DNA from: Roseibium sp. HPY-6
GTDB taxonomy: Bacteria; Pseudomonadota; Alphaproteobacteria; Rhizobiales; Stappiaceae
DNA: 64,000 bases
Assembly (NCBI RefSeq): GCF_040530035.1
Contig: NZ_JBEWCD010000001.1
Span: forward strand, 124,001-188,000
Direction: 5' to 3'
The notes beneath the pieces were generated by a model. The model was not told where the DNA came from. It saw only the letters and a program-made list of their open reading frames with translations, and ran no database searches. A program made the translations under genes and the position numbers. Positions 29,701 to 38,359 of the stretch are shown here, piece by piece (position 1 is the stretch's first letter; the number at the start of each line of letters is the position of its first letter).

Positions 29701-29721
29701 CGAGGACGTTCGTTCTTTTGA
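26719..29721 (+). CDS. rne: Ribonuclease E
   Basis: RNase E starts mRNA decay and processes rRNA and tRNA, and scaffolds the degradosome. I start at the ATG at 26719 ([20 protein letters not shown], GGAG upstream), giving 1000 residues. The S1 domain begins at about 36 ([37 protein letters not shown] cut in two here for length) and is interrupted at about residue 92 by some 200 residues of acidic, Ala/Glu/Asp-rich sequence with a basic patch ([11 protein letters not shown]), a habit of alphaproteobacterial RNase E. The catalytic core has [11 protein letters not shown] and VIDFIDME with the magnesium-binding Asp residues, and the zinc-link CPHCQGTG. The C-terminal third is disordered: two Arg-rich RNA-binding patches, long acidic runs, and the ending [10 protein letters not shown]. 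Confidence 0.97.
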   Translation: [1000 protein letters not shown]

Positions 29722-29743
29722 TCCGGATCTAGTCTGATGTGAG

Positions 29744-29769
29744 AAAGGCGGCATTGAGCCGCCTTTTTT
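29744..29769 (+). terminator. Intrinsic terminator of rne
   Basis: AAAGGCGGC-ATTGA-GCCGCCTTT followed by TTT, 22 bases after the rne stop. The leading A-run means it may also serve the convergent aminotransferase gene. Confidence 0.93.
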
Positions 29770-29789
29770 GCTTTGAATGGCCTGCGGTG

Positions 29790-30953
29790 TCATTTGAGAA
29801 AACCGGACAGCCGGACCAGAGCCTCTTTCATCTGATCATGCGCCCCGGCAAACGAAAAACGTAAATACTCATGGCCATGTACCGGGTCGAAATCCACCCC
29901 GGGTGTTGCGGCAACCCCTGCTTCATGAAGCATCTTTTTGGCAAAGACCAGGCTGTCGTTGCTATATCGGCTGATGTCGGCGTAGACGTAAAACGCCCCG
30001 TCAACGGGGAGAATTTTGTCCAGCCCAACCTCCGGCAGTCCCTTTAAAAGCAGATTTCGGTTTGCGACATAACCAGCCTTGACCTCTTCCAGTTCCTGAA
30101 CCGCATCCAGGGCGGCAGTTGCCGCGATCTGGGAGATTTCCGGCGCCGAGATGTAAAGGTTTTGCGCAACGCGTTCCGTCGGACGGATCAACTGGTTTGG
30201 CAGAACCATCCAGCCAATGCGCCAACCGGTCATGCAATAGTATTTCGAAAAACTGTTTATGATGATCGCGTTGTTTGAAATCTCCAACGCCGACTTCTGT
30301 CCCGGCGCGTAGTCGAGGCCGTGATAGATTTCATCTGAAATGAACCTGATATTCTCGTCATCGCAATATTGAACAAGCTTGGTGAGTGCGTCGGCATCCA
30401 TCATCGTGCCGGTCGGGTTGGCCGGGCTCGCGACCAGAACGCCTTTGACCGGGCCGCTCTCACGAACCTTTTCCAGATGCTCCGGCGTGAGACACCAGCG
30501 CGTTTCCGCGTCAACCTCCACTTCAACCGGAACAAGGCCAAGTGCCTTGAGGATGTTACGATAGGCAGGATACCCGGGCGCGGTCAGGACGACCCTGTCG
30601 CCCTGATCAAAAGCGGAAAGAAAGGCAAGATTGAAACCTGCAGACGATCCGGTCGTCACCATGATCCTGTCCGGGGAAATCTCGACGCCGTATTGGCGCT
30701 GATAGTGCCGGGAAAGGGCTTGACGCAACGGCGCGATGCCGAGCGCTGCGGTATAACCGAGACGTCCATGGTCGAGCACTGCCCGCGCAGCCTCCACAGC
30801 AGCTTTCGGTGCGGGTGCAGACGGCTGACCAACTTCCATGTGAACAATTTCGCGGCCTTCTTCTTCAAGCCTGGCGGCTTCTGCGAGGACATCCATCGCA
30901 ATGAAGGGGGCAACGTTGCTGCGCAAAGACGGTTGAAACGCGTCGTCTGTCAT
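29790..30953 (-). CDS. Class I/II PLP-dependent aminotransferase
   Basis: This 387-residue enzyme should transfer amino groups using pyridoxal phosphate. Visible family features are the N-terminal MEVGQPSAPAPKAA, TTGSSAGFNLAF (phosphate-binding), ASPANPTGTMM with the substrate-orienting Asn, SDEIYHGLDY with the ring-binding Asp and Tyr, and NSFSKYYCMTGWRIGW with the Schiff-base Lys. The late FSFAGAHDQMKEAL contains the carboxylate-binding Arg region (YLRFSFAG). It belongs to the aspartate/aromatic/alanine-like subgroup; the exact substrate cannot be read off. The gene is convergent with rne and stands alone. Confidence 0.92.
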   Translation of the reverse strand: MTDDAFQPSLRSNVAPFIAMDVLAEAARLEEEGREIVHMEVGQPSAPAPKAAVEAARAVLDHGRLGYTAALGIAPLRQALSRHYQRQYGVEISPDRIMVTTGSSAGFNLAFLSAFDQGDRVVLTAPGYPAYRNILKALGLVPVEVEVDAETRWCLTPEHLEKVRESGPVKGVLVASPANPTGTMMDADALTKLVQYCDDENIRFISDEIYHGLDYAPGQKSALEISNNAIIINSFSKYYCMTGWRIGWMVLPNQLIRPTERVAQNLYISAPEISQIAATAALDAVQELEEVKAGYVANRNLLLKGLPEVGLDKILPVDGAFYVYADISRYSNDSLVFAKKMLHEAGVAATPGVDFDPVHGHEYLRFSFAGAHDQMKEALVRLSGFLK

Positions 30954-31189
30954 GAATTTTCTGCACTTCCAGCTTGTTTGTGTGTCGGACGTATTGCGGA
31001 TTTTCCAACTCGTGGCAATCGGTTCTGACCGCAGCGATTTGACACAAGCGGCGTTCGCCGACCAGATCTTTCCGATTTGTCATGTTCGATTTCTTGACCG
31101 GAACCAAACACGTCCATAACTTCGCCACACATTCGCATAGGTGTATCTCGACCAGGATACCGGACAGGAGTGTTGACTTGCCAGGTTCC

Positions 31190-32605
31190 ATGCCAGGTTT
31201 ATCTTTTGTTGATAAGCCATTCATAACGCGCTTTTTTCGCAAGGTGACAGCAACGGCCTGCTCTGCCGCAGTTGCCTTGCCGATCATGGTGGCGCCATCT
31301 CATGCGCAGCGTGGAAAAGTGCCGGTTGTGCGGGATGCGGAAACGGAATCCCTCTTGAAGGATTATGCGAAACCGATCTTCAAGGTGGCAGGTATTTCAC
31401 AGTCCGAGCCTGAAATCATTCTGGTCAACGACAAAAGATTCAACGCTTTCGTGCCCGATTCCAGGCGCATGTTCATCAATATCGGTGTGATCATGGACGC
31501 GGAAACGCCGAATGAGGTTATCGGGGTCATCGCGCATGAAACAGGTCACATCGCTGGTCGGCATCTCGTGCGGTTACGTGCAGCAGCTGCGAATGCGCAG
31601 ATCATCGCGGTCATCGGTGTTCTCTTGGGCGCGGGCGCTGCAGCCGCCGGTGCCGCATCCGGTTCCGGACAAGCAGCTTCGGGCGGCGCTGCAGCTGCTC
31701 TGAGCGCGCCATCGGTCGGCAAAAGATCCCTGCTCGCCTATCAGCGCGGCGAAGAAGCAGCAGCGGACCGCGCAGCGCTCAGATATCTCAATGCGACCGG
31801 CCAAAGCGCACGCGGCATGTTGAAAACTTTTCAGCGCATGTCGGAACAACAGTTGTTTTCGAGCCGGTTCGCCGACCCATATGCGCAAAGCCACCCGATG
31901 GCCCAGGAGCGCTACACCGGTCTCTTGAATGAAGCGCAGAAATCAAAATACTTCAATCAGCCCGACGACTACGTGCTTCAGTATCGTCACGACCAGGTCC
32001 GCGCAAAGCTCTATGCGTTTTCCAGCCATCCCTCGGCGACCTTGCGGGCCTACCCTCGCAGCGACAAGAGCCCTGCGGCAAACTACGCAAGAGCGATCGC
32101 GGCAATGAAAAGCCGCGGAAAAGGTGCGGTGAAAGAAATCGATGCCCTCATTAGGACGCAACCGAATAATCCTTATTACTACGAACTGAAGGGCCAGGCT
32201 TTACTGGAAGGCGGCGATCCCACGAGCGCGATTGCGCCATTCCGTAAAGCCCTGTCGTTTAAACCCAACGAGCCGCAGTTTCTCGTGTGGCTCGGTTATG
32301 CGCTCGTTGGCGCTAACAACCCGGCCTATTACGCAGAAGCCGAACGCGTCCTGAAGCGCGCTATTCAACGGGATGCTAATTCAGGTGTCGCATACAGCCA
32401 GCTTGCCATTGCGCACGGCCGTCAGGGAGAACGCGCAGAGGCCGATCTGGCGACGGCCAAGGGCCTTATGGTCCGCGGTGACTTTGATGCGGCAAAGCGT
32501 TACGCGGCCCGTGCTCAAAAAAGTTTGAAGCGCGGATCGCCAGCATGGGTTCAAGCAGACGACATTGTAGCGTACAAACCACCTGATCTGCCGAATCGAC
32601 GATGA
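31190..32605 (+). CDS. M48 family metalloprotease with TPR repeats (BepA-like)
   Basis: BepA-like proteins are periplasmic zinc proteases and chaperones that check outer-membrane protein assembly. From the ATG at 31190 the 471-residue product starts with a signal peptide (about 14-40, ending PSHAQ). The zinc site is His116-ETG-His120 with the third ligand in EEAAADR; a Gly/Ala-rich hydrophobic segment (IAVIGVLLGAGAAAAGAA) lies just after the first motif. TPR repeats follow at about 290-440 (NPYYYELKGQALLEGGD, PQFLVWLGYALVG). The frame is open upstream to 31082 but that adds a stretch with no export signal. The next gene is a thioredoxin-like oxidoreductase on the same strand, consistent with envelope quality control. 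Confidence 0.9.
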   Translation: MPGLSFVDKPFITRFFRKVTATACSAAVALPIMVAPSHAQRGKVPVVRDAETESLLKDYAKPIFKVAGISQSEPEIILVNDKRFNAFVPDSRRMFINIGVIMDAETPNEVIGVIAHETGHIAGRHLVRLRAAAANAQIIAVIGVLLGAGAAAAGAASGSGQAASGGAAAALSAPSVGKRSLLAYQRGEEAAADRAALRYLNATGQSARGMLKTFQRMSEQQLFSSRFADPYAQSHPMAQERYTGLLNEAQKSKYFNQPDDYVLQYRHDQVRAKLYAFSSHPSATLRAYPRSDKSPAANYARAIAAMKSRGKGAVKEIDALIRTQPNNPYYYELKGQALLEGGDPTSAIAPFRKALSFKPNEPQFLVWLGYALVGANNPAYYAEAERVLKRAIQRDANSGVAYSQLAIAHGRQGERAEADLATAKGLMVRGDFDAAKRYAARAQKSLKRGSPAWVQADDIVAYKPPDLPNRR

Positions 32606-32663
32606 TGCCGGCAAACATGCGTGGTGACGGACACGGAAACTTGTGTCGTCCAAGGAGTTTTCA

Positions 32664-33431
32664 ATGATGCACCTTTTCACAGTTTCAAAACGCGTGTGTT
32701 TCGCAGCATTCGTTTTGCTTGTGTCGTCGATGCCCGGCATCGTCGCGGCGCAAGACCTGGATCGCGGCGAGATTGAGAAAATCGTGCGTGAATATCTCCT
32801 CGAAAATCCTGAGATCATCGCTGAGGCTTTGAATGAGCTTCAACGCCGTGAACAGGAAGCAGAAGAGGCTGCACGGCTTCAGGCCTTGAATGACAGCGCG
32901 GATATTCTCTTCAACTCCACACGCCAGGTTGTCCTCGGCAACCCGGAGGGGTCCGTTACCCTTGTTGAATTCTTCGACTACAATTGCGGCTTCTGTAAAC
33001 GCGCTTATGGGGACATGGTGCGTCTTGTCGAGGAAGACCCTGACCTCAGAATCGTTTTGAAAGAATTCCCCGTTCTCGGACAGGCGTCCGTTGAAGCCGC
33101 CCAGGTTGCTGTGGCGGTAAACTCGGTCGCCCCGGAAAAATACGGCGAATTTCACGAAGCCCTCATTTTGAGCCGCGGTCAGGCGAACCTTTCCAGCGCA
33201 ATCGCGGCTGCAACGAGTGTTGGCGTATCCGAAGCCGACCTGCAGGTTGCCATGGCAACGGATGAAGCCGGTCAGACAATCGAAGAGGTCTATACCCTTG
33301 CCAACCGCCTCGGCCTGACCGGAACGCCCTCCTACGTGGTCGGCAACGAAGTGGTCATGGGTGCAGTCGGATATGAGGAGCTTCGCGTTAAGCTGGACGC
33401 CATGAAGGATTGCGGTCAGACGACTTGTTGA
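32664..33431 (+). CDS. DsbA-family thiol:disulfide oxidoreductase, exported
   Basis: The protein forms, breaks or shuffles disulfides in the periplasm. The ATG at 32664 follows AAGGAG at a good distance; an upstream in-frame GTG (32643) has no such site. A signal peptide (about 8-28, ending IVAAQ) is followed by a helical, Glu-rich segment (about 30-75, typical of ScsC/Com1-like proteins and possibly used for oligomerisation) and a thioredoxin fold with Cys108-GF-Cys111 and the cis-Pro loop TGTPSYVVG. Two more cysteines sit at the C-terminus (CGQTTC). The CGFC pair with a TP loop suggests an oxidase or isomerase of the ScsC/DsbG type. It follows the M48 protease by 58 bases. Confidence 0.92.
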   Translation: MMHLFTVSKRVCFAAFVLLVSSMPGIVAAQDLDRGEIEKIVREYLLENPEIIAEALNELQRREQEAEEAARLQALNDSADILFNSTRQVVLGNPEGSVTLVEFFDYNCGFCKRAYGDMVRLVEEDPDLRIVLKEFPVLGQASVEAAQVAVAVNSVAPEKYGEFHEALILSRGQANLSSAIAAATSVGVSEADLQVAMATDEAGQTIEEVYTLANRLGLTGTPSYVVGNEVVMGAVGYEELRVKLDAMKDCGQTTC

Positions 33432-33729
33432 GTGGTGGCCGCTCTAGCTTGTTGGAAACCGCAGCCGAGTGAAATCTATAAGTATTCAGGGCTTTTCCTG
33501 ACACAATTGAATCCCTATAAGAAGCATGGCTCGCATTCGGCCGAATGCGGGCCCAAAATCTATAGCCTCCTCATTTTGGTGGCAAAAATGTGCGGACGGA
33601 ACCGGCCCTTCGTTAGATTTGTCTTTGTGCATGTCTGAAACACCCGGGAATCTGCAACATTTTGCGGAAAAAGAGACCGGCAGCCCCCGTGTCTCACGCT
33701 TAGTGGACCGAGTACGAGAGCCAAACGAT

Positions 33730-34206
33730 ATGATGCGTAATGATAACAAGAAATTCGACACGGCCCTGATCCGGGATCTCGCAGTTTTGCTGGACGAAAC
33801 AAATCTGTCGGAAATCGAATTGGAACAGGGCGACACGCGCATTCGCGTCGCGCGCCAGATGTCGATCAATGCTCCCGTAAGTGTTGCCACGCCGACTGCG
33901 GTAGCAGCGCCCGTTGCGGCGGCCCCCGCTGCCCCCAAAACGGAAACCGTTGCTGAAAGCCCGTCTCAGTCCGGTTCGACCGTTACATCTCCCATGGTCG
34001 GAACCGCGTATCTTTCTCCTGAACCAGGGGCCGCCCCATTTATCCAGGTTGGTGACAAAGTGGCCGAAGGGCAGACGATCCTGATCGTTGAGGCGATGAA
34101 GACCATGAACAACATCCCGTCCACCAAAACAGGGACCGTCAAGCAGATCCTCGTTGACGACGCCCAGCCGGTGGAATTTGGCGAACCGCTGATCGTTGTC
34201 GAATAA
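33730..34206 (+). CDS. accB: Biotin carboxyl carrier protein of acetyl-CoA carboxylase
   Basis: AccB carries biotin between the carboxylase and transferase of acetyl-CoA carboxylase, the first step of fatty acid synthesis. From the ATG at 33730 the protein is 158 residues: an N-terminal helical part ([23 protein letters not shown]), a Pro/Ala linker (about 48-80, with [12 protein letters not shown]) and the biotinyl domain with the biotinylated Lys124 in VEAMKTMN. A second ATG follows directly. The frame is open further upstream without any family resemblance. The 298-base gap before it, where many alphaproteobacteria have aroQ, holds no gene that I can see. accC follows 14 bases later. Confidence 0.96.
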   Translation: MMRNDNKKFDTALIRDLAVLLDETNLSEIELEQGDTRIRVARQMSINAPVSVATPTAVAAPVAAAPAAPKTETVAESPSQSGSTVTSPMVGTAYLSPEPGAAPFIQVGDKVAEGQTILIVEAMKTMNNIPSTKTGTVKQILVDDAQPVEFGEPLIVVE

Positions 34207-34220
34207 GGATCCGGCAGACC

Positions 34221-35567
34221 ATGTTCTCCAAAATTCTCATCGCCAATCGCGGCGAAATCGCCTTGCGCATTCTGCGCGCCTGCAAAGAGCTCGGAATTCC
34301 GACTGTCGCGGTTCACTCGACCGCCGATGCCGACGCCATGCACGTGCGCCTCGCAGATGAAAGCGTTTGTATCGGACCGCCGGCAGCTCGCGACAGTTAC
34401 CTGAACATCCCGCAGCTGCTTGCCGCTTGCGAGATCACAGGCGCGGATGCTGTGCACCCCGGTTACGGTTTTCTTTCCGAAAACGCGCGTTTTGCCGAGA
34501 TACTCGAAGCGCATAACATTGAATTCATCGGCCCGACCGCGGAGCACATTCGCGTCATGGGCGACAAGATCCAGGCAAAACAAACAGCCAGGGACCTTGG
34601 CATTCCTGTCGTTCCCGGTTCGGACGGCGAAGTCACCGCCAGCGACGATGCCCACGCGATCGCGCGCGAAATTGGCTATCCGGTTCTGGTCAAGGCTGCT
34701 GCGGGCGGCGGTGGGCGCGGTATGAAGGTTGCCCAAACCGAAAACGATCTGGAGACAGCACTTTCAACGGCCCGCGCGGAAGCGAAGGCCGCCTTTGGTG
34801 ACGACGCGCTCTATATGGAAAAGTACCTCGGCAAGCCTCGGCATATCGAGATACAGGTGCTCGGAGACGGCAAAGGAAATGCCGTCCATCTTGGCGAACG
34901 GGACTGTTCCCTTCAGCGCCGGCACCAGAAGGTCCTTGAGGAAGCCCCTTCCCCAAGCCTGAATGCCGAACAGCGCGACAGGATCGGTGAAATTGTTGCC
35001 AGCGCCATGCGGAAACTGAAATACCGCGGCGTCGGCACGGTAGAGTTCCTCTACGAAAACGGCGAGTTTTATTTCATCGAGATGAACACCCGGCTTCAGG
35101 TTGAACACCCTGTAACCGAGATGATCACCGGGATTGATCTGGTCAACGAACAGATCCGGATCGCCGCCGGCGGTGATCTTGATATGACCCAGGATGACAT
35201 CAAATTCGATGGCCACGCGATCGAATGCCGCATCAATGCCGAAGATCCGGTCACGTTCGCGCCCTCGCCCGGCACAATCACCTATTACCACCCGCCTGGC
35301 GGCCTCGGTGTACGTGTGGATTCAGGCGTTTACCAAGGCTACAAGATCCCGCCTTACTACGACAGTCTGATTGGCAAGCTGATCGTACACGGCCGAAATC
35401 GCGTTGAGTGCATGATGCGGCTGCGTCGCTGCCTTGACGAATTTGTCGTTGACGAGATCAAGTCTACTATTCCGCTTTTCCGCGATTTGGTGGACAATCA
35501 GGCAATCGCGAACGGTCAGTACGACATTCACTGGCTCGAGAAGTACCTGGCCGACAAGTCGAACTAA
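34221..35567 (+). CDS. accC: Biotin carboxylase subunit of acetyl-CoA carboxylase
   Basis: AccC uses ATP and bicarbonate to carboxylate the biotin on AccB. The 448-residue protein is of standard length. It opens with [20 protein letters not shown], has the ATP-grasp glycine loop [12 protein letters not shown] (near 157), the catalytic [14 protein letters not shown] (near 288) and the C-terminal domain with [11 protein letters not shown] and [13 protein letters not shown]. The start follows AAGGA. It is co-transcribed with accB and probably with aat, whose start lies 50 bases past its stop. Confidence 0.98.
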   Translation: MFSKILIANRGEIALRILRACKELGIPTVAVHSTADADAMHVRLADESVCIGPPAARDSYLNIPQLLAACEITGADAVHPGYGFLSENARFAEILEAHNIEFIGPTAEHIRVMGDKIQAKQTARDLGIPVVPGSDGEVTASDDAHAIAREIGYPVLVKAAAGGGGRGMKVAQTENDLETALSTARAEAKAAFGDDALYMEKYLGKPRHIEIQVLGDGKGNAVHLGERDCSLQRRHQKVLEEAPSPSLNAEQRDRIGEIVASAMRKLKYRGVGTVEFLYENGEFYFIEMNTRLQVEHPVTEMITGIDLVNEQIRIAAGGDLDMTQDDIKFDGHAIECRINAEDPVTFAPSPGTITYYHPPGGLGVRVDSGVYQGYKIPPYYDSLIGKLIVHGRNRVECMMRLRRCLDEFVVDEIKSTIPLFRDLVDNQAIANGQYDIHWLEKYLADKSN

Positions 35568-35616
35568 CCGGGCGCTTGCACAGGGACAGCCCCTTGCAAC
35601 CGGGAAGCGAGGCCAT

Positions 35617-36297
35617 ATGGCTGGTTACAAAGACGACATCGTTATGGAAATTACACCGCAGGTGCTGCTCAAAGCCTACGCCTGCGGCCTTTTTCCAATG
35701 GCCGAATCTGCGGATGATCCGGGCTTGTTCTGGCTTGAGCCGGAACAGCGCGGCATCCTGCCTCTGGATTCGTTTCACATGCCGCGCCGCCTGCGTCGGA
35801 CAATCCGCAACGATGTCTTCGAAATTCGGGTCAGCACGGACTTTCAACGCATTATCGACGGTTGTGCAGAGCCGATGCCCGGACGCCAGAAGACCTGGAT
35901 CAACCGGGAAATCCGTCGGCTCTATGGTGAACTCTTCGAAATGGGCTACTGCCACACAATCGAGGCATGGCTGGATGGCGATCTGGTCGGCGGACTGTAT
36001 GGCGTCAGTCTGAACGGTGCCTTTTTCGGCGAAAGCATGTTCACCTTCAAGACGGACGCCTCGAAAGTGTGTCTCGCGCACCTTGTGGCACGGTTGATCG
36101 TCGGTGGTTACACGCTCCTGGATACACAATTCGTAACGGATCACCTCAGCCGCTTCGGTACGCTTGAGGTTTCGCAGGCCGACTACAACACACGGCTGTC
36201 AGAAGCCCTGCAGCTGGAGACAGACTTTTACGCGCTCTCGCCTCAGGCAAGCGGACAAGAAGTGATGACGGTCCTGGACAGTTGGAAAGCCGGCTGA
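35617..36297 (+). CDS. aat: Leucyl/phenylalanyl-tRNA--protein transferase
   Basis: Aat adds Leu or Phe to proteins with an N-terminal Arg or Lys and so marks them for ClpAP under the N-end rule. The 226-residue protein has the family segments [57 protein letters not shown] (shown in parts), [19 protein letters not shown] and [15 protein letters not shown]. The start at 35617 has AAGCGAGG just upstream; an in-frame extension to 35434 runs through the end of accC and is not family-like. An internal ATG (residue 10, MEITPQVLL) is an alternative. The position after accC is common in alphaproteobacteria. Confidence 0.96.
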   Translation: MAGYKDDIVMEITPQVLLKAYACGLFPMAESADDPGLFWLEPEQRGILPLDSFHMPRRLRRTIRNDVFEIRVSTDFQRIIDGCAEPMPGRQKTWINREIRRLYGELFEMGYCHTIEAWLDGDLVGGLYGVSLNGAFFGESMFTFKTDASKVCLAHLVARLIVGGYTLLDTQFVTDHLSRFGTLEVSQADYNTRLSEALQLETDFYALSPQASGQEVMTVLDSWKAG

Positions 36298-36393
36298 CTG
36301 GATTTCCCAGAAAGTCGGTCCGAAAAAGTGCCGGTTGCCGGTTGATGACAAGACTGGCCGGAGCCTTACCGGAACAACATCATCTGCGAGACA

Positions 36394-36417
36394 AAGAAAA
36401 ACCCCGCTTGTGCGGGG
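36394..36417 (-). terminator. Intrinsic terminator between aat and the NDUFA12-family gene
   Basis: CCCCGC-TTGT-GCGGGG (36402-36417) with an A-rich run on its left. On the minus strand the hairpin is followed by TTTTTCTTT, so it ends the NDUFA12-family transcript; the right side has only CCTTTC, so it acts weakly at best on aat. Confidence 0.9.
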
Positions 36418-36447
36418 CCTTTCACAATTCGATAAACTGAAATTCGG

Positions 36448-36834
36448 TCAGCTTCCTGGCGTCCAGGCTTCGTAGTCGCCAGTGACTTCGGGACGCTTTT
36501 CCGGCGTCAGGATCGAACCGTTCGGCCGATACGCATCCGGCGTTCCTGTCCGGTTCGCGTTATGCTTCTGCTGCCAGTGCTTGGGGTGATACGTTTCTTC
36601 CGAAGGTGGCGTATCGACGCGGTGGTGCATCCAGCCGTGCCAACCCGGTGGTATGGCGGATGCCTCTGCAAGACCGTTGTAGATCACCCAGCGCTTCTTG
36701 CCGCCCCGTTCCTTGTAGTACTTGTTGCCGGCCTCGTCCTCGCCCACGAATTCGCCCTTGCGCCATGTGAAAAAGCGCGTGCCCATCGTCTGGCTGTTCC
36801 ACCAGGTGAAGAATTCGAGAAGAAACGTTTTCAT
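36448..36834 (-). CDS. NDUFA12 family protein (complex I accessory subunit)
   Basis: NDUFA12 (B17.2) is a supernumerary subunit of respiratory complex I in mitochondria and in alphaproteobacteria. The 128-residue product begins MKTFLLEFFTWWNSQTMGTR and has the family core GTRFFTWRKGEFVGEDEAGN, YYKERGGKKRWVIYNG and PPGWHGWMHH, then a hydrophilic tail ending EAWTPGS. I start at 36834 because that Met matches the family start and has GAGGG upstream; the frame is open to 36861. It is convergent with aat, an arrangement common in this class, and far from the nuo operon. Confidence 0.92.
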   Translation of the reverse strand: MKTFLLEFFTWWNSQTMGTRFFTWRKGEFVGEDEAGNKYYKERGGKKRWVIYNGLAEASAIPPGWHGWMHHRVDTPPSEETYHPKHWQQKHNANRTGTPDAYRPNGSILTPEKRPEVTGDYEAWTPGS

Positions 36835-36999
36835 GGCCCTCAAAAGGTCCCTAGGTAACAAGTGAGGTTGGACCGGCCCGACGAACCAGCTTTCCTGAGT
36901 TGGCGGACTATGGCGCCAACAACGGCGTCTGTCCAGTACCGCACTGTCGCAGGACTGAGAAATTGTCTTGTTCGCTCGAATGGGCTTGGCCGAACGGCA

Positions 37000-37725
37000 C
37001 TAGTGCAATTTCAGATCTTTCGATTTGACGTATTCGGCATTGCGGATATGGCGGGCCGCTGCGGAATGTTTGGCCTTCGTTCCACCCTTTTTGACGCCGG
37101 CGAAGACCGGTTCTTTCACGGGCGGCGGCTCCTCCTTGGGCTTTTTGACGAATTCCTCTTCTACGACTTCTTCGACTTCGGCGCGTTTTTGAATTGCAAG
37201 CTTGTGGTGCAAGCGCGCACCGGCCAGGGACTGCATCTTCTCGGCCTGCTCGTCCATGGTCTTTTGAATGCCGTAAATATTGTAGAAGCCCGAATTCTCC
37301 AGAACCATCGGTCGGTCGTCTGCCAACAGCCACCGCAGGCGCTTGAAGAGCGTAGACGGCGAAACCGGTTTGACGAGCACGTGATGCGCTCCGGCGCGCA
37401 AGGCCTTGTCGACCAGCGGCCTCGTCCCGTGCGCTGTTATGAAGAGAATCGGCACATAGCAAAGCGGCTCCATGTGACGGTGCCGGACGAGGCGAAGAAA
37501 CTGGTATCCGGACGTTGGCTCCATGCGCCAGTCCGTCAGAATCACATTGGGAGGTTCGGCAAGACTCGCTTCCAGAGCTTCATCGACCGAATCAAAAACC
37601 CGAACACGCGCGACTTTGAAGCTCAGAAGAATCGATCGGAGAATCGTTTGCATCGGTTTGCTGTCTTCCACGACAACTGCATCGATATCCTCCATCGATA
37701 GGCCAAATGCGGCGTGATGCTTCAT
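37000..37725 (-). CDS. Response regulator receiver protein with basic tail
   Basis: The N-terminal 130 residues are a receiver domain: acidic pocket Glu20-Asp21, phospho-acceptor Asp65 in LTDWRM, Thr97 in FITAHG and Lys119 in LVKPVS. The switch machinery is complete. After about residue 130 there is no DNA-binding or enzymatic domain; the tail holds a short helical part (MDEQAEKMQSLAGARLHHKL), a Glu/Val/Lys/Pro segment (VEEVVEEEFVKKPKEEPPPV) and a Lys-rich end. It may act through protein contacts, like single-domain regulators of motility or stress. The start at 37725 is preceded by AAAGGGA. No histidine kinase is adjacent, and the gene is divergent from nrdJ. Confidence 0.85.
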   Translation of the reverse strand: MKHHAAFGLSMEDIDAVVVEDSKPMQTILRSILLSFKVARVRVFDSVDEALEASLAEPPNVILTDWRMEPTSGYQFLRLVRHRHMEPLCYVPILFITAHGTRPLVDKALRAGAHHVLVKPVSPSTLFKRLRWLLADDRPMVLENSGFYNIYGIQKTMDEQAEKMQSLAGARLHHKLAIQKRAEVEEVVEEEFVKKPKEEPPPVKEPVFAGVKKGGTKAKHSAAARHIRNAEYVKSKDLKLH

Positions 37726-38359
37726 AAAATGCGGATCCCTTTCCCTGTAATTCCCGCACTAAATCAAAGCCGGCTTAAACCGCGCTGAAATCGCTCATCG
37801 TGATTTTCTTCAAATTTTCATAAAACCGGGATAAGTCTCATCCACAAGGAAGTGCACACAGTGAGCCGGATGCTTTTTGCTGGGAATGCAAGCCCAATTT
37901 TCAAAGCTTCCCTCTGGTCTGACGCCACTCCCCACAATCCACACAGGCACACAATATTTTGCGTTTGCCCACAGGCTCGACACAAGCTGTTGTCGTCGAC
38001 ACCTTGACCTTAAGAATTCATTTACATTAGTTTTTCATTATTGCGATGTGCGTAATCGGGAGCCTCGTCAGGCGCTCCGGTCATCCAAAACACAAAAGTA
38101 TCCGTGTGCCATTTCCCCGCTTTTCAGACAAATCGGGGACTGGATTTTTGTGTGCCGATTTCGCTGCGCGCATCGTGACAAATCTGTTGACGACTACTAT
38201 ATATAGTAGACCCGGAAACACGATACGCTAAATAAAGGAAGCCGCTTCGTTTACGAAGCGAATGCCGGTGACAGCGCAAACGAGCAGCTTCACCGTTGAT
38301 CAGATGCGGGATTGACTGGTTCGGGCAGAACCAGCTGGGGATACAAGGGGACTTTGAGA
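37726..38359. other. Gene-free promoter region upstream of nrdJ
   Basis: There is no convincing gene in these 634 bases. It is AT-rich in parts (37800-37830, 38010-38040) and holds a perfect NrdR box at 38194-38209. TCATCCACA (37838-37846) and CAATCCACA (37935-37943) resemble DnaA boxes with one and two mismatches. A CCCCG/CGGGG inverted repeat lies near 38115-38140. Confidence 0.6.
38194..38209. promoter_or_regulatory. NrdR box in the nrdJ promoter region
   Basis: CTACTATATATAGTAG is a perfect 16-base palindrome whose core ACTATATATAGT matches the NrdR operator. NrdR is a zinc and ATP/dATP-binding repressor of ribonucleotide reductase genes. It lies 150 bases upstream of the nrdJ start and overlaps the space after a TTGACG (38187-38192) that could be a -35 element. 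Usually two boxes occur; I found only one. Confidence 0.8.

Noticed and set aside
37860..37950. Cobalamin riboswitch upstream of nrdJ
   Set aside because: GACGCCACTC resembles the B12 box only loosely and the conserved core segments are not there; the NrdR box explains regulation better.
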